In this document: piece by piece, positions 10,520 through 18,617 of the stretch | Layout: each line of letters opens with the position of its first letter | Position numbering within the stretch: the first letter of the stretch is position 1 | Virus record (IMG/VR): IMGVR_UViG_3300050120_000212 | Coordinates: 1 to 22,271 of that record | Length of the DNA: 22,271 nucleotides | Source of the DNA: a virus | Strand: one strand, 5' to 3' | Notes under the pieces: model-generated | What the model was told of the DNA's origin: nothing | What the model saw: only the letters and a program-made list of their open reading frames with translations | Databases searched by the model: none | Position numbers and translations under genes: made by a program

Positions 10520-12820
10520 ATGCCTAAATGGATTTCGGAGACAATACAGCGTATCGCGAATCCCAATTCCGGTGGCACCGCGCCTCTCAACCGCTACTCG
10601 GGTTTCAATGATAACGGCATTGTAGTCACCGACCGCCGCGGCACTAAACAGACCAAGATGCCTGCTGCCGATGAGAAGGCTTACGGCATGGGGAGCGATC
10701 CCCTGGCCATCTACAAGCCCACAGGCGCTAAGACCGTCTCTGCTGCGAAGGCAATGGCGCAGTTCACCGGCTGGACTTACGCCGCCGTGAACGCGATCGC
10801 CAGCGAAGTCGCAAACATCGACCTGCGCCTCTACAAAATCACTGGTAAGGACCACGACGAGCAGACGGACCACCCGCTGTTAGATTTGCTCGACGGCGTC
10901 AACGAGCAGATGACCGGCATCGAGTTCAAGTACACCATGATGGCGCACTTGGAGTTGACTGGTAATTTCTACTGCCTCCTTGAGGGCGTCAACGACGCGA
11001 TGACTCCTCCCCGTGCGCTGTACCCGCTCAATCCAGGCAGCGTGCGCGTCAAGGTCAACAAGACCACATTTCCATACAAACTCTCCCACTACGAATACAC
11101 CCTCGACGGCAACATTTACTCCTTTCAGCCGTACCAGATCCTGCACGTTAAATATCCCGACCCGAACGACCCATTTGTTGGCATCGGCGTGCCGCAAACT
11201 ATCCCCACCTGGATCGACAGCGACAATTACGCGATGGAGTACAATCGCAAGTTCTTCATCAATGGCGCATCTGTTGGCCTCTACATTCAGACCGACACCA
11301 ACGTTGAAGGCAACCTGGACCGTATCCGTTCGAGCTTTGGCAATCGCCAGGCTGGCATTGAGAACGCCCACAAGACCCCTGTGCTGCCGAAGGGCGCGAA
11401 GCTGGAGCATACCGGCGTTACTCAGCGGGATATGGACTTCAACAAGCTCACCGAGGCCACACGCGACCGTATCCTTGCCGGCTTCCGTGTTTCCAAGACC
11501 ATTCTCGGCACAGCGGAGAGCGACACCAACCGCGCCACAGCTGAAACGGCGGACTACGTCTTCAGCAAGCGTACCATCAAGCCCAAGATGCTGTTGGTTG
11601 TCTCCTACCTCAATGAATTCCTGGTCCCCCGCTACGGCGATGACCTGTACCTGACCTTCATTGACCCTACCCCCGAGGACAAGGAGTTCCGCACCCAAGA
11701 GATGACCGCAGCCGCTGGCACCGGCGTCCCCATAATGACCCAGAACGAGGCTCGCAGGAGCTATCTGGGCCTTGGACCGGTTACAGGCGGCGACCAGCTC
11801 CTGAAGCCCGCTGCGCTCGAACCAGTGGGCACCACCGACAAACCCGAGGGTGAGGACCAGACCCCCCAGCTCGCCAAGACCGCCGAAGGACGAAGGGTCA
11901 AGACCGTCCGCGTTCGCACAGGCGGCAAGACCGCGCATAGCCATGCCGCCAAGGTTCGCTCCGCCCTCAGCGAGGCCTTTAAGAAGGCGATCGATCGCTC
12001 CGTGCCTGACTACCAGGTCAAGAGCGTCAACGACCTGACCGATACCGAATACATGGAGCATTGGAAGCGGTTCGCTGACAGCAGCGAGCACGCCGAGGCG
12101 GAACTCAAAGAGGTGTTTGCCGACATCAATGCTCGACAACGCGCTGAGGTGTTGGAGAACCTGCCCGACGCGACCGGCGTCACCAAAGCCCTTGATGACA
12201 TCTTCGACCTTCGCGAATGGATAGGCATCACCATCGACCTTGCCGGTCCAATCCTCACCGCTTTGGCCAAGGACGAGGCAACCGCTGCATTCGCCATGAT
12301 CGGAGCAACCAACCAGGACGTTCTAGCCGACGAGAGCACGCGCCAAGCATTGGACCGCGGCATCTCAAAGATGGCCACCAGTTACAACGAAACCACCCTC
12401 TCCCAGCTCAAGGACGTTCTTGCTGAGAAACTAAACCAGCCAGGCGGCACCAATCTGAGGGAACTTACCGATGCGGTTGATGGCGTCTACAGCTACGCCG
12501 ACGAACGCCGCGCCGGATTGATCGCGAAGACTGAGAGCTTCCGAGCCGCGAACTGGGCCAACAAGACCGCTTGGAAGGCAAGTGGTGTCGTCAAGACCGT
12601 CCGTTGGTATTCAGCCGAGGACGAGAAGGTCTGTCAGTTCTGCGAGGTGATGGTTGAGAAAGGCTCCATCGACATCGATGACACCTTCGCAGATGCTGGC
12701 AGCAAGATCATGGGCGCCGATGGCGGCATCATGACCGCGGATTACGGCGACATAGAATCGCCACCCTGTCACCCCGATTGTCGCTGCTACCTACGCCCGG
12801 AGACCGTTTCAATAAATTAA
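10520..12820 (+). CDS. Portal protein fused to a MuF-like head protein
   Basis: A protein of 766 residues in one uninterrupted frame. The N-terminal part is an HK97-type portal, the ring through which DNA enters the head, recognised by FTGWTYAAVNAIASEVANID at about 82-101, the HLELTGNFYCLL stretch, and a helical crown up to about residue 430. A hydrophilic linker (430-480) joins it to a MuF/gp7-like region. The latter ends in WYSAEDEKVCQFCEVM, with C705 and C708, and PPCHPDCRCYLRPE, with C750, H751, C754 and C756, the classical MuF signature of a probable metal site. In most phages these are two adjacent genes. The start has no SD site. The next gene begins 3 nt after the stop. Confidence 0.92.
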   Translation: MPKWISETIQRIANPNSGGTAPLNRYSGFNDNGIVVTDRRGTKQTKMPAADEKAYGMGSDPLAIYKPTGAKTVSAAKAMAQFTGWTYAAVNAIASEVANIDLRLYKITGKDHDEQTDHPLLDLLDGVNEQMTGIEFKYTMMAHLELTGNFYCLLEGVNDAMTPPRALYPLNPGSVRVKVNKTTFPYKLSHYEYTLDGNIYSFQPYQILHVKYPDPNDPFVGIGVPQTIPTWIDSDNYAMEYNRKFFINGASVGLYIQTDTNVEGNLDRIRSSFGNRQAGIENAHKTPVLPKGAKLEHTGVTQRDMDFNKLTEATRDRILAGFRVSKTILGTAESDTNRATAETADYVFSKRTIKPKMLLVVSYLNEFLVPRYGDDLYLTFIDPTPEDKEFRTQEMTAAAGTGVPIMTQNEARRSYLGLGPVTGGDQLLKPAALEPVGTTDKPEGEDQTPQLAKTAEGRRVKTVRVRTGGKTAHSHAAKVRSALSEAFKKAIDRSVPDYQVKSVNDLTDTEYMEHWKRFADSSEHAEAELKEVFADINARQRAEVLENLPDATGVTKALDDIFDLREWIGITIDLAGPILTALAKDEATAAFAMIGATNQDVLADESTRQALDRGISKMATSYNETTLSQLKDVLAEKLNQPGGTNLRELTDAVDGVYSYADERRAGLIAKTESFRAANWANKTAWKASGVVKTVRWYSAEDEKVCQFCEVMVEKGSIDIDDTFADAGSKIMGADGGIMTADYGDIESPPCHPDCRCYLRPETVSIN

Positions 12821-12823
12821 TTT

Positions 12824-13450
12824 ATGTCATCACTCGATTCAGTCGCAAACTTTGTACAGGTCCAGGCTTCCACCGGTTATTCCTCAGCGGCTACCTCGAT
12901 AGCGCTCCAATCAGGCCAAGGCTCCAAGCTTCCTGCCGCGCCGTTCAACCTCATCTGGTGGAACTCTACCGACTATCCGAATCCGGCCAATGACCCGAAC
13001 GTGGAGATTGCCCGCGTCACCGCAATTTCGGGCGACACCATCACCATCACGCGTGCGCAAGAGAGCACGACCGCGACGAGCAAGAACACCGCTGGCAAGA
13101 CCTACAGCCTGGTGCTCGGCATCACGGCGAAGATGATTACCGACATCGGCACGGCACTCAGTGTCAGCGGTATCACTCGAAGCGTTCAGTCCGTATCAAC
13201 TAACACCACGGCCGGTTCGGCCGCAGCGACCGATTACACCTATTACGTCAGCGGCGCGACGACCATCACCCTGCCGACTGCCGTTGGTAATACGAACCTC
13301 TACCGCATCATACGCACCGGCACATCAACCGTTGCGATTGCTACGACTTCCTCCCAAACAATCAACGGAGCCGCAGCGCCACTCAATCTCATCGTTCAGT
13401 ACGCGTCCGTTGACTTGCAGAGCAATGGAAGCAACTGGTTTATCCATTAA
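12824..13450 (+). CDS. Beta-rich virion surface or fibre-like protein
   Basis: A protein of 208 residues built of two beta regions. Residues 10-105 contain PFNLIWWNSTDYPNPANDPN, then VEIARVTAISGDTITITRAQ and EST, the motif found at the start of many phage tail or head fibre proteins, where it is followed by a helix (TAKMITDI). Residues 125-208 form a second module (TTITLPTAVGNTNLYRII ... SQTINGAAAPLNLIVQYASV, ending in SNGSNWFIH) typical of receptor-facing tips. The position, immediately after the portal and before the protease, is unusual for a tail fibre and fits a head fibre or decoration protein. The ATG lies in AAATTAATTTATG without SD. Confidence 0.75.
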   Translation: MSSLDSVANFVQVQASTGYSSAATSIALQSGQGSKLPAAPFNLIWWNSTDYPNPANDPNVEIARVTAISGDTITITRAQESTTATSKNTAGKTYSLVLGITAKMITDIGTALSVSGITRSVQSVSTNTTAGSAAATDYTYYVSGATTITLPTAVGNTNLYRIIRTGTSTVAIATTSSQTINGAAAPLNLIVQYASVDLQSNGSNWFIH

Positions 13451-13462
13451 AATAATCTTCGT

Positions 13463-14257
13463 ATGGCAAACTTCCCACAAAATACCAATGGTCAAGCAAC
13501 AGAATCTAATAGCTCTCCGGTAGTTGTCGCTTCAGATCAGAGCGCGATCCCAGTTACCATCGCGTCAGTTCCTCTGCCTACCAACGCCGCACAAGAAACG
13601 GGCGGACACCTGGCCGCGATCGACACAGCCCAGGGTGCACAGGCCGATACCGCGTGGACGAGTGGAAGTGGCAGCGTAATTGCGCTGCTCAAAGCCATTG
13701 TTGGCAAACTCGCGGGGACCGTGGCCGTTTCGGGCACGTTCTTTCAGACGACTCAGCCAGTCTCCATTGCAACTGCACCAGCCCTGGTCGCTAGTAGCGC
13801 GGTCATTGGCAAGGTTGGCATCGACCAAACGACACCAGGGACGACCAACGGCGTTCAGGTAAACGCCGCTCTTCCCGCTGGCTCAAACAACATTGGTCTC
13901 ATCACACTGGCTCCAGCAACATCGGGTGGCCTTTCGGTCTACCACTTGGCCTCGGCTGCTTCCACCAACCTGCAAGTGCCAAAGGCCAGCGCTGGGCAAT
14001 TGTATGGCTACATCATATCCAACACGTCGGCCGCCTACTCGTATCTTTGCTTCCATAACTCTGCTTCGACACCGACCGCTGGTGCATCAATCTTTTTCAA
14101 GATTGGTATCCCGCCTGGAGGCGCAGCGAACGTCGAGTTTGCTAATGGCATTCCGTTCTCATCAGGCATCGCAATTTCAACCGTAACCGGCGCGGCGGAC
14201 AACAACACGACCGCGGTTGCTTTGAATGACCTGATAATAAATCTCCTCTACAAATAA
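13463..14257 (+). CDS. Putative virion structural protein, beta-rich
   Basis: A protein of 264 residues low in charged and rich in Ala, Thr, Ser and Gly. The N-terminus (ESNSSPVVVASDQSAIPVTI) is a motif seen in many unknown phage structural proteins, where a 'VVASDQSAIPV' strand precedes repeats. A TVAVSGTFFQTTQPVSIA strand follows at 92-109, and the C-terminal domain (LQVPKASAGQLYGYIISNTS, AYSYLCFHN, then GGAANVEFANGIPFSSGIAI) reads as a jelly-roll-type beta sandwich. It is the second of three display-type genes in a row. The ATG is 12 nt after the previous stop with no SD, and AATAAT ends 7 nt before it. Confidence 0.7.
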   Translation: MANFPQNTNGQATESNSSPVVVASDQSAIPVTIASVPLPTNAAQETGGHLAAIDTAQGAQADTAWTSGSGSVIALLKAIVGKLAGTVAVSGTFFQTTQPVSIATAPALVASSAVIGKVGIDQTTPGTTNGVQVNAALPAGSNNIGLITLAPATSGGLSVYHLASAASTNLQVPKASAGQLYGYIISNTSAAYSYLCFHNSASTPTAGASIFFKIGIPPGGAANVEFANGIPFSSGIAISTVTGAADNNTTAVALNDLIINLLYK

Positions 14258-15256
14258 ATGCGGCGCATTCTACCAACAATCGTAGCAACCCTCACCGGAC
14301 ATTCCCGACAGCAAGTTATCGCTGGCGTGGACTTCCAGTGGTCTCGAAAGAGTTGGGTGCACAATACATTCCGCGTTTACGAGCTTATCGTTTGGCGCCG
14401 GGAAGGCATCAGGACCGAATCCCTTTTAAAAGACGGGCGCGAATACTCTTATACCTGGGAAAGCTTTTTCGCTATTTTAGAGAGTGCCGTGCGTGCGTAC
14501 CTATCCGGCCTACCACGTCTTAAACTTGTTTATGTGCCCCAACTGCAATTTGCTGGACTCCCTCTTGACTTGAGAGGCCAGTCACCATTCCGCTTTGCAA
14601 TCGCGAGAGACAATGCATCTCAGTCAACGAAATCCTCGACTGGCGTCTCATCTGTCACTCTGTCCAAAACAAACACGGGGTCGAATCTGGCTTTACTATC
14701 GGGCTTTGAAGTAATTGGCACCAGTGTCACCGCTGTTTACGCCGCTGTGAGCATGACTCAACTTGATACCGTCGTTGATCCTGCATTTATCACGGCCGTC
14801 AACTACATGTACGGATTGCTGAGTCCTGCTACGGGCGCGAATAATCTTGTGTTGAGCAGGGCCGGCACCACCGACGCCTTTTACTATCAAGCTGTGAGCT
14901 ATTCCGGGGTAAGGCAATCAGGATTACCAGATGCGATAACAGCGAATAATCAGACAGGTGGCACCACCTATACCCAAACCGTCACCACCACTGTTTCGAA
15001 TGCTGTTGTGGTCGCACTTGGATATACCGAATCCACTCTTACAGCAGGCACAGGCGCTACGGCCTACTCAACACCAGGAGCAGGGGCTTCCGGAACGAAC
15101 ATGTTCGAGAGCACTACGTTTCCGATAGCCTCTCCCAGCAGTTATTCGATGACCATAGGAGGTGCCACTTCTTTTGCCATGATCATGGTTTCCCTAGCAC
15201 CCGTTGCTTCAGCTGCCGTTGTCCATTCCCTCATGTCGATGGGCATGGGCTCCTAA
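14258..15256 (+). CDS. Putative surface-display protein with beta-sandwich domain
   Basis: A protein of 332 residues. The ATG directly follows the TAA of the previous gene, without SD. The first 105 residues are unlike the rest: Trp-, Arg- and Tyr-rich (VDFQWSRKSWVHNTFRVYEL, then YTWESFFAILESAVRAYL), of unknown role and possibly the part that attaches to the virion. From about residue 110 to 315 a beta-sandwich is visible (SSVTLSKTNTGSNLALLSGF, VTAVYAAVSMTQL, YYQAVSYSGVRQSGLPDA, QTVTTTVSNAVVVALGYTES), a pattern of a widespread domain in secreted and phage surface proteins. The C-terminus is hydrophobic (MIMVSLAPVASAAVVH). Carbohydrate or cell-surface binding is likely but unproven. Confidence 0.7.
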   Translation: MRRILPTIVATLTGHSRQQVIAGVDFQWSRKSWVHNTFRVYELIVWRREGIRTESLLKDGREYSYTWESFFAILESAVRAYLSGLPRLKLVYVPQLQFAGLPLDLRGQSPFRFAIARDNASQSTKSSTGVSSVTLSKTNTGSNLALLSGFEVIGTSVTAVYAAVSMTQLDTVVDPAFITAVNYMYGLLSPATGANNLVLSRAGTTDAFYYQAVSYSGVRQSGLPDAITANNQTGGTTYTQTVTTTVSNAVVVALGYTESTLTAGTGATAYSTPGAGASGTNMFESTTFPIASPSSYSMTIGGATSFAMIMVSLAPVASAAVVHSLMSMGMGS

Positions 15257-15274
15257 TGCCCCTTATCCACACCT

Positions 15275-15298
15275 GAGGAGGTGATGAATTTGACGTGA
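15275..15298 (+). promoter_or_regulatory. Near-perfect SD driving a 4-codon frame
   Basis: GAGGAGGTGAT (15275-15285) contains GGAGGTGAT, a perfect complement of the 16S rRNA 3' end, and its ATG (15284) opens ATG AAT TTG ACG TGA. The TGA is the start of the promoter motif at 15296. The real gene begins 39 nt further on, in the same frame but behind this stop. Confidence 0.5.
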
Positions 15299-15304
15299 TA
15301 AAAT
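15296..15304 (+). promoter_or_regulatory. Extended -10 motif TGATAAAAT before the protease/scaffold gene
   Basis: TG-A-TAAAAT ends 19 nt before the ATG at 15323, predicting a leader of about 12 nt. Its TGA is also the stop of the 4-codon frame. No -35 box is found. Confidence 0.55.
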
Positions 15305-15322
15305 TGGCTCAAACAACAATAT

Positions 15323-17278
15323 ATGGAACCTCTTAAACTCACTGAAGCATTAGCAGCAGACATCAGGGCTCGGGTTAAGGCGATTGATTTTGGGGCCATT
15401 GAGAAGATCAAGAAAGCAGAGAAGGAGAACGGCACCTTCGACGTTATCATCTCCACCGAGGACGTAGACCGCGCAGGTGAAGTCGTCCGCCAGAACGGCT
15501 GGGACCTCACCAACTACAAGAACAATCCGATCGTTCTTTGGGGTCACGACTACTACGGCCTTGCTATCGGTATCTGCACCGAAACGTACAAGACCGAGAG
15601 CCACGGCGTTCCTGCATTGGGAGCCAAGGGCGTCTTTTTCGGCGCTGACATCAATCCGTTGGCGCAGCAAGTGCGCCGCATGTACGACTACGGCATCAAG
15701 AGTGGCTTCAATGTCGGCTGCACCACCTCCGTCGGTTTTATTCCGAAGGACTTTGACCCCGACAATCGCAACATCATCACAAAAGCCGAGCTATTAGAGT
15801 TCTCGTTCGTGTCCGTACCCGCGAATCAGGGTGTTGGACCGGCAAAAGGACGCTCCCTCACTTTCGCCGAGGCTCGCACCCTCCAGCTCGACGTTGTTGG
15901 CCTGCGCCAGAAGGGCGTCGAATTCACCGAGGTTCAGGGCTTCATTCCCAAGAGCCTGGGCGAGACCATTGCGCCTGCCGAGACCGCATGGAAGCAACCT
16001 ACCCTCAAGGATTTCACCGATAAGGAATGGGCTGACCTGGACGAGGCCGAGATCAAGGAGATCGCCGGTCATTTTGCATACGTAAAACAGTACCCTCCCG
16101 ATAAATTCGAAGACCTCAAGCTTGCCTACCGCAACGCCGAGGGCGCCATCGTCCTCAAGGGGCTTAAATCAGCCGTTCGCGACCTCAAGGGCGCCCGTGC
16201 GGGTGTTGACGTGGAAGGCGACGTAAAGCCCGTCTACGAGCACCTGGCGAAGCTGTACAGCCTGTTTGGCGAGACAGCACCGGAGCTGAAGACCATCAAA
16301 GAAGCCCAGGCGGGCGATACTTGCCAGATGGAAGATGGCGGCTCTGGCACCCTCCAGTCCGATCCAAACGACGCGGACGGCCCCCTGGTCTGCGTTCCAG
16401 CCGAGGCCAAAACTGCCAAGGACGAGCACGGCTCCCAGAAGGAACTGCTCAAGGCCGTAGGCGACGAGCACGACCGCCATACCGGCGAAATCGAAAAGGC
16501 CCTCGAAAACTACGCTGGCACTGGCGAGAAATCGGCTGGGAAGTTCAAAGACCTTCGCGATTCGGTGAAGGACGAGCACACCATGCACCGCGCGAAGTCA
16601 ATTGAGAATTTCAAGGACTTCAAACCATCGGAAGAAAAGGCATTCGACCGCAATCCACACCTCAAGGCCCTTCGTGACGAGCACGACGCATATGAGGCCA
16701 AGAACACCAAGTCCTTGGACGACTACGAGGAGAAATGCACCAAGAGCGTCGATGACGACAGTGCTCCAAATCCCGCCGAGTGGATTGCCGGCAAGATGGA
16801 GGACAATCAGCGTGCGCACAAGCGTGCGGTCAACAAGATCGCCAAGAGCATGTGCAAGGAGGCATTTGGCGAAGAGGACCAGGCCGATGAAAAGACGCTT
16901 GAAATCCTGAAGGAGTTCCTGTCACCGCACGTTGACGCACAACTTCTGACCGCACTTACCGCAAAGATTGGCGCACGCATCACGTCGGAGCGCACCAAAC
17001 AGCTGGGCGAGGCCCATCAACATCTGAAAGCTGCAACCGCCGTGTTGGAGAGTCTGTCAAAAGCTCTCGGAGACGGCAGCGGGGAGATAGAGCCGGCAGT
17101 GGTCGCGGCTCCCGCAACGCAAAGGTCGGTAACCGCAAGAGTCGCCCCTGTGAAGAACGATGAGCTTGATGCACATCTCTTCGCGCGCGATCTGTTGCGC
17201 GACATTACCACTGTGGCAACCGCAGGTCTCAAGAACATTAACGAGGAGATTCGCGCTAACGGCCGCAGTGCCAAATAA
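15323..17278 (+). CDS. Prohead protease fused to a scaffold-like coiled coil
   Basis: A protein of 651 residues. Residues 35-175 are an HK97-type (S78) prohead protease: IISTEDVDRAGEVV, WGHDYYGLAIG with H75, TTSVGF with probable catalytic S136, and AELLEFSFVSVPAN. This protease cleaves scaffold and capsid delta domains during maturation. Residues about 185-325 form a helical domain (WADLDEAEIKEIAGHFAYVK ... FEDLKLAYRN) often found after such proteases. Residues 330-360 are a small cysteine-paired module (C334, C357) shared with the gene at 18618. Residues 366-600 are charged helices with four DEH repeats, likely the scaffold. Ending near the capsid gene, this is a protease-scaffold fusion. 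It has no direct SD. Confidence 0.88.
   Translation: MEPLKLTEALAADIRARVKAIDFGAIEKIKKAEKENGTFDVIISTEDVDRAGEVVRQNGWDLTNYKNNPIVLWGHDYYGLAIGICTETYKTESHGVPALGAKGVFFGADINPLAQQVRRMYDYGIKSGFNVGCTTSVGFIPKDFDPDNRNIITKAELLEFSFVSVPANQGVGPAKGRSLTFAEARTLQLDVVGLRQKGVEFTEVQGFIPKSLGETIAPAETAWKQPTLKDFTDKEWADLDEAEIKEIAGHFAYVKQYPPDKFEDLKLAYRNAEGAIVLKGLKSAVRDLKGARAGVDVEGDVKPVYEHLAKLYSLFGETAPELKTIKEAQAGDTCQMEDGGSGTLQSDPNDADGPLVCVPAEAKTAKDEHGSQKELLKAVGDEHDRHTGEIEKALENYAGTGEKSAGKFKDLRDSVKDEHTMHRAKSIENFKDFKPSEEKAFDRNPHLKALRDEHDAYEAKNTKSLDDYEEKCTKSVDDDSAPNPAEWIAGKMEDNQRAHKRAVNKIAKSMCKEAFGEEDQADEKTLEILKEFLSPHVDAQLLTALTAKIGARITSERTKQLGEAHQHLKAATAVLESLSKALGDGSGEIEPAVVAAPATQRSVTARVAPVKNDELDAHLFARDLLRDITTVATAGLKNINEEIRANGRSAK
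16421..16684 (+). repeat. DEH repeats inside the scaffold region
   Basis: The 9-mer GACGAGCAC, coding Asp-Glu-His, occurs four times in frame, at 16421, 16463, 16571 and 16676. Spacings are 42, 108 and 105 nt. The surrounding protein repeats loosely as L-x(4,5)-DEHxxH-x(7)-L/I-x-x-Y/F. Confidence 0.7.
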
Positions 17279-17281
17279 TTT

Positions 17282-18553
17282 ATGACAGAACAAGAAAAGA
17301 GAGAGCAGCAAGCACAAATCAAAGCGATGCACGTCACTGCTTTTGATGAAGTGATGAAAGAGAAGCTTGTTCCGATAATTGGCGAACAGACCGCTTTCCA
17401 GGTCGGAGAGATCGTCAAGAAACTGGACTTGCAGCGCAAGACCGTCGGTCACGACATGACCGGATTGACTTCTAAGGCGAAGAAGGACTTCGTTGAAGTC
17501 GTCAAGGCTACCGTGTTCAAGGATTTTGCTATCGACACCAAGGCCAACGAGGCTTTGATCGAGGAGCAGGACAACCGCGGCGGCTACTTGGTATCTCGCG
17601 AAATTGCAGACGCTATCATGCGTATCGCAGCTTCGGTCGGTACCATCTTGAGCCAGGCGGCTAAGTGGGACATGACCACCGATGAACTCGGTGTGCCAAA
17701 CTACACTGGCTCCTTCCTCAAGGGATCGTACCTTGGCGTAGACCAGGCAGGCACTGTTACCGGACTCACGTTCGGCCAGGCTCAGCTCATTGCTAAAAAG
17801 TGGCAGCTCGCATTTGTGGTTGGTAACGACCTCCTTGCAGATGCCTCGGTCAACCTCGCAGATTGGCTTCTCGCCCTTGGCGGTGAAGCTCTTGCGAACA
17901 TGATCGACTACCAAGGTTTCATTGGCGGCGCAAATACCGGAGATCCATTCCTCGGTCTTTTGAACTACCCTTCGACTGCTACGGTAGACGAGACTGGCCA
18001 GAAGGTCACTTCATACGTTTTGCCAACCGGCGAAACGACTTTCGCTACCATGAAAGTTATGGACGACAGCTCACAGATGATTGGCTCTCTTGAAGAGTCC
18101 ATTCTTGATGGTGCTGCGTTCTATATGCATCGCACCGTTTGGGCCAAGCTCCGTGTTCAGAAGGATACGGCTGGCAACTACATCTTGCCGTACGCTGGTT
18201 GGGCTAAACCAGACCCTGCAATGCAAAACATCGCAGGCGGCGGACCTATCAAGCCAGCAGGCGAAATCCTCGGCTATCCTGTGTACACCAACCGTTGGCT
18301 CCCAGCAGTTGGCGCTTCATCGGTAAACGGCTTCTCCGACGGTGCAAGCAACCCTTTCACCATCTTCGGCAACATGAAGGCATTCGCATTTGGCGACAAA
18401 GGCGAGATGCGCGTTGCACAGTTCGAATCCGGCAGCTTCGGCGGAAAGGAAATTGCGTTGGCAGACCAGCGCGGACTTGTTTACAAGCACCGCCACGCTC
18501 TGACACTCGCACTTCCCCGCGCAATGGTTGTTGGCAAAACAGCAGCGTCCTAG
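17282..18553 (+). CDS. Major capsid protein, HK97 fold
   Basis: The shell protein, 423 residues. The first 90 residues are charged helices (EQEKREQQAQIKAMHVTAFD) that probably form the delta domain, removed or used as an internal scaffold. After an EEQDNRGGYLVSREIADAI boundary the HK97 core starts, with ASVGTILSQAAKWDMTTDEL, a long E-loop region, the spine helix (LADWLLALGGEALANMIDYQ) and the P-domain (LGYPVYTNRWLPAV, IFGNMKAFAFGDKGEMRVAQ). The final KHRHALTLALPRAMVV is a typical last strand. The ATG is 3 nt after the protease stop in AAATAATTTATG, with no SD. Strong expression is expected, so the missing SD is notable. Confidence 0.95.
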   Translation: MTEQEKREQQAQIKAMHVTAFDEVMKEKLVPIIGEQTAFQVGEIVKKLDLQRKTVGHDMTGLTSKAKKDFVEVVKATVFKDFAIDTKANEALIEEQDNRGGYLVSREIADAIMRIAASVGTILSQAAKWDMTTDELGVPNYTGSFLKGSYLGVDQAGTVTGLTFGQAQLIAKKWQLAFVVGNDLLADASVNLADWLLALGGEALANMIDYQGFIGGANTGDPFLGLLNYPSTATVDETGQKVTSYVLPTGETTFATMKVMDDSSQMIGSLEESILDGAAFYMHRTVWAKLRVQKDTAGNYILPYAGWAKPDPAMQNIAGGGPIKPAGEILGYPVYTNRWLPAVGASSVNGFSDGASNPFTIFGNMKAFAFGDKGEMRVAQFESGSFGGKEIALADQRGLVYKHRHALTLALPRAMVVGKTAAS

Positions 18554-18561
18554 CCGATAAT

Positions 18562-18586
18562 GGAATAGCACCTCACGCGCTATTTC
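18562..18586 (+). terminator. Hairpin after the capsid gene
   Basis: AATAGC (18564-18569) pairs with GCTATT (18579-18584), extendable by G-U and G-C pairs, followed by TCTC. It is an AT-rich, weak terminator or an RNA processing or stability element at the 3' end of the capsid mRNA. Confidence 0.35.
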
Positions 18587-18617
18587 TCAGAACTTTATCC
18601 GGTAACATCTACATGTT

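Noticed and set aside
10880-12139. 419-aa reverse-strand frame opposite the portal gene
   Set aside because: It is antisense to a clearly recognised portal gene and has no domain; long antisense frames are expected from the codon bias of this GC-rich gene.
17057-17914. 285-aa reverse-strand frame across the protease end and capsid start
   Set aside because: Both + strand genes are certain, and the reverse translation shows no family pattern.
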